From Scytonema tolypothrichoides VB-61278 (GTDB taxonomy: Bacteria > Cyanobacteriota > Cyanobacteriia > Cyanobacteriales > Nostocaceae), in assembly GCF_000828085.3 (NCBI RefSeq), contig NZ_JXCA02000022.1, forward strand, positions 582,370-646,369: a stretch of 64,000 nt of DNA, in the 5' to 3' direction. Of the stretch, positions 59,853 to 64,000 are shown piece by piece. Below the pieces are notes generated by a model. The model was not told where the DNA came from, ran no database searches, and saw nothing but the letters and a program-made list of their open reading frames with translations. The position numbers were made by a program, and so were the translations under genes. Each line of letters opens with the position of its first letter. The first letter of the stretch is position 1.

Positions 59853-60041
59853 CCCGTTACTTTCTGAATATCGAAGTTACGCTGTTTCGGATAGGGACCA
59901 TTAAGGCCAACTCGCGGACTGAAAGCTTCGTCTTGTTGAAAGATAGTTGTCGAAGCAATCAGATTTTCCTGCTCCTGACTGATAATATCAAAGCGACCGC
60001 CCAGAAGTAATTTCAGGTTTTCTGCCAGAGCAGGGCGAACG
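59853..60041 (-). pseudogene. TonB-dependent siderophore-receptor fragment
   Basis: Minus-strand translation gives ALAENLKLLLGGRFDIISQEQ, ENLIASTTIFQQDEAFSPRVGL and QRNFDIQ. The ENLKLLLGGRFD...TFQQDEAFSPRVG pattern is a beta-barrel segment of TonB-dependent ferric-siderophore receptors. No start, plug domain or C-terminus remains. It is a relic next to the IS cluster. Confidence 0.75.
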
Positions 60042-60211
60042 CACCTTAAAGTGGCACATACATAATTGACCTTTAAATATATATGTGTAGGATTAAATCT
60101 CTAATATTTATTTATTAAAGATTAAAATTTTATATCTTTTGACAGATTGACAAAAGGTTATTGAATTATAGGGTTCACGAATTAACTTAAATTAGGTCAG
60201 CAAAAAAGTCT

Positions 60212-60250
60212 GCGATAAGCGAAGCTTAACGCCTCCGGCGTATCGCTCCC
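60212..60250. repeat. GC-rich short dispersed repeat
   Basis: GCGATAAGCGAAGCTTAACG followed by CCTCCGGCGTATCGCTCCC. Related to the copies at 29055 and 61627 in inverted orientation. Confidence 0.55.
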
Positions 60251-60370
60251 AAGGTTTCAACGTACAAACAAGCGAAGTATAGCCATAATCATCCGAGATA
60301 ACCGCTATGCCGGAATTATTAAATTTTTTATGGCGTTGCATAATAGAGGGATGAATTGAGGAATTCTACT

Positions 60371-60430
60371 GTGCATTGTCCATACTGCGAGTCTACTGAG
60401 ATTAGAAAAAACGGTAAGCGAAGAGGTAAC
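60371..60430 (+). pseudogene. 5' fragment of an IS1-family transposase gene
   Basis: From GTG 60371 the frame reads HCPYCESTEIRKNGKRRG, the zinc-binding N-terminus of IS1-family InsA proteins. It stops at the IS4-like element boundary. The continuation (GKQNHICVSCGRQFID) occurs at about 63692, so an IS1-like gene may have been split by later insertions. Confidence 0.75.
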
Positions 60431-61543
60431 TCAGATCTTGCACCTGGAAATATGAATGTCAAATCCATGACTACGTGCTAGATGAATCATGTGTTTGATA
60501 TGAAGTAAAACAAGAGACACAAGTATTTGCGGAAAGATAAATTCAAGTGCAGTCTGTGCGGCTTCTCCCCAATCAGGTATGTTGGGGGAATTGATTGATA
60601 AATATGCCCAGTGCGCCAAAATATAAGCAATGAGGGACAGCACTAACCAACGATATACTCCAAGTAGTGTGCTTTGACCAAAACGATGTAAACCAAAACG
60701 ATGTTTAGCAGTTTTAAACCAACCTTCGATTTGCCATCTTCGTTTTCCCCACCATGTAATCGTACTTGCCTTGAGGGGTTTAGTAGACAGAACAAACCGT
60801 TTTTCTAGCTTGCCATCACGTTTGAGGTAATACCAAGACACAGAGACGGGAAACTTTAAACCGACTAAGCGTACTTGTTGTCCTCGTTTGTGTAAATGTT
60901 TCAAGCATCGCCCATCAACAAGCAAGCGATCGTAACGTAAACCCGTAACCGCATGATATTTGAGCTTGCGTATCCCGTGCAGAAACTCCACACTGCCGAA
61001 TGCTGTATCAGCTAAAATCATCACCTGAAAGTGTTTAGTCAGTGCTTTGGGCAAGCCTCGTACTAGTTTTAGTCCCAGATGTGCAGGTGAGTCCGTATCT
61101 TTACCTCTCCAGACACGAAAACTCCAAGGTACACGCCAGCGTCCCACAACCAAATACAGTACCACTAGATGCAAGCCCCGTTTTCCGTTGTAGACTGAGA
61201 TGAAATGCTCAAAAGACTTGAATTTACCACATTTTTCCAGTGTAGTTAAGTCAATGATGACCTGCAACATTGGTCTGCGTCCTTTAGGACACTCAGACAA
61301 AATTTGCGTAACTACATAGTTGCGAGTGGTACGAATCACCTGCCGTGTTGACCACAGATGAATATTGAGAAACCGACTTAAGGCACTCGCTGACTTGCCT
61401 TTGCTATGTTGGGGTAGGGGATACCCTTGAGCCTCCAAAAATAGTCCCAGCATTGTTTCTAAATTTTCTCGTTGGTAGTGTGACGGCATCAACGACAGTA
61501 AGATATAGACTAGTTTTTGGGCGTGGGCAAGAACTGAAACCAT
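60431..61543 (-). CDS. IS4-like DDE transposase
   Basis: A 370-residue transposase with DDE-type acids: Asp in LQVIIDLTTLEKCG, Asp in QVMILADTAFGS, and Glu in RRWQIEGWFKTAKHRFGL (YREK-like region). The stop is 3 bases beyond the left terminal repeat. Common in cyanobacteria as IS4-family transposase. The frame is intact; right-hand 260 bases of the element are non-coding and include the GC-rich repeat at 61627-61660. Confidence 0.9.
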   Translation of the reverse strand: MVSVLAHAQKLVYILLSLMPSHYQRENLETMLGLFLEAQGYPLPQHSKGKSASALSRFLNIHLWSTRQVIRTTRNYVVTQILSECPKGRRPMLQVIIDLTTLEKCGKFKSFEHFISVYNGKRGLHLVVLYLVVGRWRVPWSFRVWRGKDTDSPAHLGLKLVRGLPKALTKHFQVMILADTAFGSVEFLHGIRKLKYHAVTGLRYDRLLVDGRCLKHLHKRGQQVRLVGLKFPVSVSWYYLKRDGKLEKRFVLSTKPLKASTITWWGKRRWQIEGWFKTAKHRFGLHRFGQSTLLGVYRWLVLSLIAYILAHWAYLSINSPNIPDWGEAAQTALEFIFPQILVSLVLLHIKHMIHLARSHGFDIHISRCKI

Positions 61544-61802
61544 TTTTCTTGCTTTTCTATAACCTTTTCACGCCTTTTTTCTCATATTTCGGTTCGGAAA
61601 TGCAAATCCAGTCACTCTCCGAAGTTGGCGTTAAGCGTAGCTCTGCCGTAGGCAATCGCCCGTGTTTTTCCTTCTTGCGTAATATCACCACTAATGAAGT
61701 TGTAAAAACTGCTCTTTATTGCGTACGCACCTTCTTGCTTCTAGTGTCACTTTCTTACACTCCCATTCGTGTATTAGTGGTTTATCCTTACAGGTGCAAG
61801 AT
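60435..61802. mobile_element. Complete IS4-like insertion sequence
   Basis: Perfect 12-bp terminal inverted repeats: ATCTTGCACCTG at 60435-60446 and CAGGTGCAAGAT at 61791-61802. The 1368-bp element holds one DDE transposase that reads into the left repeat. The flanks do not show an obvious direct target duplication. Confidence 0.85.
61627..61660. repeat. GC-rich short dispersed repeat inside the IS element
   Basis: GGCGTTAAGCGTAGCTCTGC followed by CGTAGGCAATCGCC, nearly identical to 29055-29086. Lies between the transposase start and the right terminal repeat. Confidence 0.6.
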
Positions 61803-62099
61803 ATAAGCCTCTAACTAGCGGCGTACTCCGCTAGTGATATATGGAAGAAACACAGGAAAGAGGAAAATTTAATAGCTTGAGACTATAATTAACGGTTACC
61901 CTAACAGTTAAAACCGTCTTTACAGTGGTGCTAACTACGCCCGTATATGAGCCTGGTTCTGAGTGGTATTGGTGAATTTATTGGTGAAGTAAGAGTTGGA
62001 CTGTTACTATCCCGGTTAGGAGATTAGATTTGGACACTACACTCAGGTTAGGGTACATAATTACTGTAAAAAAGCGCGATTGCCATGACGGAGGTTCTC
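61803..62099 (+). ncRNA. Structured leader of IS110 element, possible bridge-RNA region
   Basis: Non-coding region between the IS4-like element and the IS110 transposase start. TACCCTAAC at 61897-61905 and GTTAGGGTA at 62047-62055 are perfect 9-base inverted copies that would close a fold of about 140 bases. IS110-group elements encode the bridge RNA that guides recombination in this kind of 5' non-coding end. Assignment is by position and structure only. Confidence 0.4.
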
Positions 62100-63485
62100 A
62101 TGAGCAAAAAAGAATCGCCTCAAGAGTCACTAAATTCTAATTTACCACTCATTAACCCCAATGCAGCAGGTATAGATATTGGTGCAGACAGACATTGGGT
62201 AAGCGTTCCTGTCAATAGAGATCAAGACCCAGTACGTAGTTTTGGCTGTTTTACTGCTGAGTTATATGCAATGGCAGACTGGTTAAAGCAATGCCATATT
62301 GAAACTGTGGCAATGGAATCAACAGGAGTTTACTGGATACCAGTCTTCCAAATTTTGGAAAGTAGGGGGTTTGAAGTTAAACTCGTTAATGCCCATTATG
62401 TGAAAACCGTTCCTGGTCGGAAAACTGACGTACTGGATTGTCAGTGGCTGCAACAGTTGCACACTTACGGGTTGTTGGCAGGATCATTTCGTCCTGATGA
62501 CCAAATTTGCGCTCTCCGCAGCTACATTCGGCAACGCGACAATTTGATCAAAAGTGCTTGTATTCACGTTCAACGGATGCAAAAAGCCTTAACTGAAATG
62601 AATGTACAATTACATCGCGTAATTAGTGACATTACAGGTACTACGGGTATGGCAATTATCCATGCCATTGTTTCTGGCGAGCGCAACCCTACTAAGTTAG
62701 CCGCACTCAAAGATCAACATATTAAAGCAAGTTGCACGAATATTGCCGCCGCTTTGACTGGGGACTATCGAAGCGAACTCGTTTTTGTGTTGTCACAAGA
62801 ACTCGCACTCTATAAATTTTACCAGGCACAAATTACTGAATGCGACGCTCAAATTGAGCAGTGCCTAGCTCGATTCCCAGATAAAATCGATGTTAAAAGC
62901 AACCCTCTTGGTAAACCAAAACGTCGAGGAAAAAAGCAACCAGGAAACGCCCCCCAATTTGATTTACGCACTCACTTGTACCGTATTACTGGCGTAGACT
63001 TCACTCAAATTAATGGTTTTGGTGCTCTAACTGTGTTAATTATATTGTCTGAAGTCGGGTTAGATCCATCCCGTTTTCCCACAGTTAAACATTTCGTTTC
63101 TTGGTTGGGGTTATGTCCTGGTAGTCGCATCACTGGAGGAAAAGTCAAAAGCTCCAAAACCCGTCCTGTTATCAATCGGGCTGCCAATGCTTTCCGTATG
63201 GCAGCACAAACCCTTTGTCGCAGTAATTCTGCATTGGGAGGATTTTACAGACGGATGCAGTCCCGTATGGGAGCACCAAAGGCAATAACTGCCGCCGCCC
63301 ACAAACTCGCACGTATTTTCTACCGTCTTTGGACATCAGGAGCTGCTTATGCAGACCCTGGTATTGATGCTTATGAGCAAAACTACCATGAACGCATGGT
63401 GAACAACTTAAAGAAAAAAGCTCATGCTTTAGGCTTTGATCTAATTCCCCAGCCTACTCTTGGTGAGGAACAGTACGCTTTGTGA
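62100..63485 (+). CDS. IS110-family transposase (DEDD recombinase)
   Basis: From ATG 62100, preceded by GGAGG with 5-base spacing (an ATG at 62085 is also in frame but lacks it), 461 residues. In the longer numbering, DEDD acids are Asp31 (AAGIDIGADRHWV), Glu78 (AMESTGVYW), Asp115 and Asp118 (KTDVLDCQWL). The C-terminal Tnp_20 domain has TGVDFTQINGFGALTVLIILSEVG and GLCPGSRITGGKVKSSKTRP (catalytic Ser region). Full length. Recombinase guided by bridge RNA in characterised IS110 members. Confidence 0.92.
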   Translation: MSKKESPQESLNSNLPLINPNAAGIDIGADRHWVSVPVNRDQDPVRSFGCFTAELYAMADWLKQCHIETVAMESTGVYWIPVFQILESRGFEVKLVNAHYVKTVPGRKTDVLDCQWLQQLHTYGLLAGSFRPDDQICALRSYIRQRDNLIKSACIHVQRMQKALTEMNVQLHRVISDITGTTGMAIIHAIVSGERNPTKLAALKDQHIKASCTNIAAALTGDYRSELVFVLSQELALYKFYQAQITECDAQIEQCLARFPDKIDVKSNPLGKPKRRGKKQPGNAPQFDLRTHLYRITGVDFTQINGFGALTVLIILSEVGLDPSRFPTVKHFVSWLGLCPGSRITGGKVKSSKTRPVINRAANAFRMAAQTLCRSNSALGGFYRRMQSRMGAPKAITAAAHKLARIFYRLWTSGAAYADPGIDAYEQNYHERMVNNLKKKAHALGFDLIPQPTLGEEQYAL

Positions 63486-63690
63486 ATGCATCTTTGATTC
63501 ATCTAACTTACTAATATACTTGGCACTGCCGATCCAACCACGGATTAATGGCTTGCCACTTTACAATCATTACAGCACTCAGATGCCACGCTATTTGTTG
63601 AGAATCAAGCGTGATTATTGGCATACCAATCCTAGTCACTTTCAAGCATGAAGTTCCTACCAACTCTACTGCGATGGGATGTGTTTCTTA
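63486..63690. other. Right flank of the IS110 element
   Basis: About 205 non-coding bases between the IS110 stop and the IS1-family homology. Probably includes the element's right end; I cannot fix the boundary. Confidence 0.4.
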
Positions 63691-63691
63691 G

Positions 63692-64000
63692 GAGGTAAGC
63701 AAAACCACATTTGTGTAAGTTGCGGTCGTCAATTTATAGATGTCTATAGTCCACCAAGAGGGTACTCAGATTCGGTCAAACAAGAGTGTTTAAGGTCATA
63801 CGTTAATGGCATGGGATTTAGAGCGATTGAGCGTGATAAAGGCGTTCATCATACAACTGTGATTTTGTGGCTCAAACAAATTGGTGAGAAATTGCCAGAT
63901 GCACCAGCAATTGAGGAGATACCACAAGTAGGAGAATTGGATGAATTAGAGACTTTTGTTGGGTCAAAAAAAACAAAGTCTGGTTATGGACAGCAGTAAA
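63692..64000 (+). CDS. IS1-family transposase, 3' part with frameshift site, cut by window edge
   Basis: The frame carries GKQNHICVSCGRQFIDVYSP, ECLRSYVNGMGFRAIERDKG and LDELETFVGSKK, matching cyanobacterial IS1 InsA/InsB. In frame 0 it ends at TAA 63997-63999. Shifting to the -1 frame at the A8C run (63966-63974) gives GSKKNKVWLWTAV, the true IS1 continuation, so a programmed -1 frameshift is expected, as in IS1. The first codons upstream of GKQN do not match IS1, so it is not certain whether this belongs to the 60371 fragment. Confidence 0.8.

Overview
The window comes from a filamentous cyanobacterium, most likely of the Nostocales. The octamer GCGATCGC (HIP1) recurs in and between genes. 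Marker genes fit: DUF2499/DUF3593 pair, CsaB, SLH/OprB iron-uptake porin, DevBCA-type exporter, PEP-CTERM-type protein, and the GC-rich short repeats usual in these genomes. Most of the window is chromosomal housekeeping and accessory DNA, with transposon debris around 27-29 kb and 33.5 kb and a dense insertion-sequence nest from 60 kb to the right edge. I found no rRNA, tRNA or CRISPR array.

Layout. 1-6 kb: aldo/keto reductase (cut by the left edge), DUF151 nuclease-like protein, riboflavin synthase, M23 peptidase, biotin ligase, PgeF and a stand-alone receiver lacking its phospho-acceptor Asp. 6.6-16 kb: stress regulators (AraC, Crp/Fnr, two MarR) with visible palindromic operators, an SDR reductase, a PEP-CTERM-like secreted protein and a devB-devC-(small ORF)-SRPBCC-devA exporter locus. 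16-21 kb: rubrerythrin and a luciferase-domain protein that share an operator-like motif, a GNAT, csaB, the DUF2499/DUF3593 pair and hisA. 21.6-26.7 kb: a cyclic-nucleotide-domain histidine kinase and a receiver/glutaredoxin-like/thioredoxin-reductase-like fusion, a probable signalling pair now separated by a vapBC locus (toxin broken by an amber stop) and a GNAT. 27-29.4 kb: a divergent tnpA/tnpB IS605-type element and a second tnpB remnant. 29.4-36 kb: TetR-controlled glycosyltransferase, Crp-like regulator, alpha/beta hydrolase, ISAs1 debris, DUF2127 protein, old-yellow-enzyme reductase. 36.5-41.5 kb: RND efflux pump and adaptor. 42-50.6 kb: PG-binding protein, secreted Cys-containing protein, large MGH1/GH63-like glycosidase, SDR, pirin, Dps and iron-uptake porin.

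The most interesting block is 51.0-58.3 kb. On the minus strand a 31-residue ORF with a strong Shine-Dalgarno is followed by a PqqD-like protein, an ATP-grasp ligase, a fold-type III PLP decarboxylase homologue and a urea-transporter/M23-peptidase fusion. The genes are nearly contiguous or overlapping, and the block is divergent from a NarL-type two-component system. A PqqD-like carrier-binding domain, a ligase and a short peptide suggest a peptide- or carrier-linked biosynthetic system with its own membrane exporter or channel. I know no described pathway with this composition, and its function is inference only.

The right end is a nest of insertion sequences: the 5' piece of an IS1-family gene, a complete IS4-like element with perfect 12-bp terminal repeats, an IS110-family element with a structured leader (possible bridge-RNA region), and a second IS1-family piece carrying an A8C slippery run just before the window ends.
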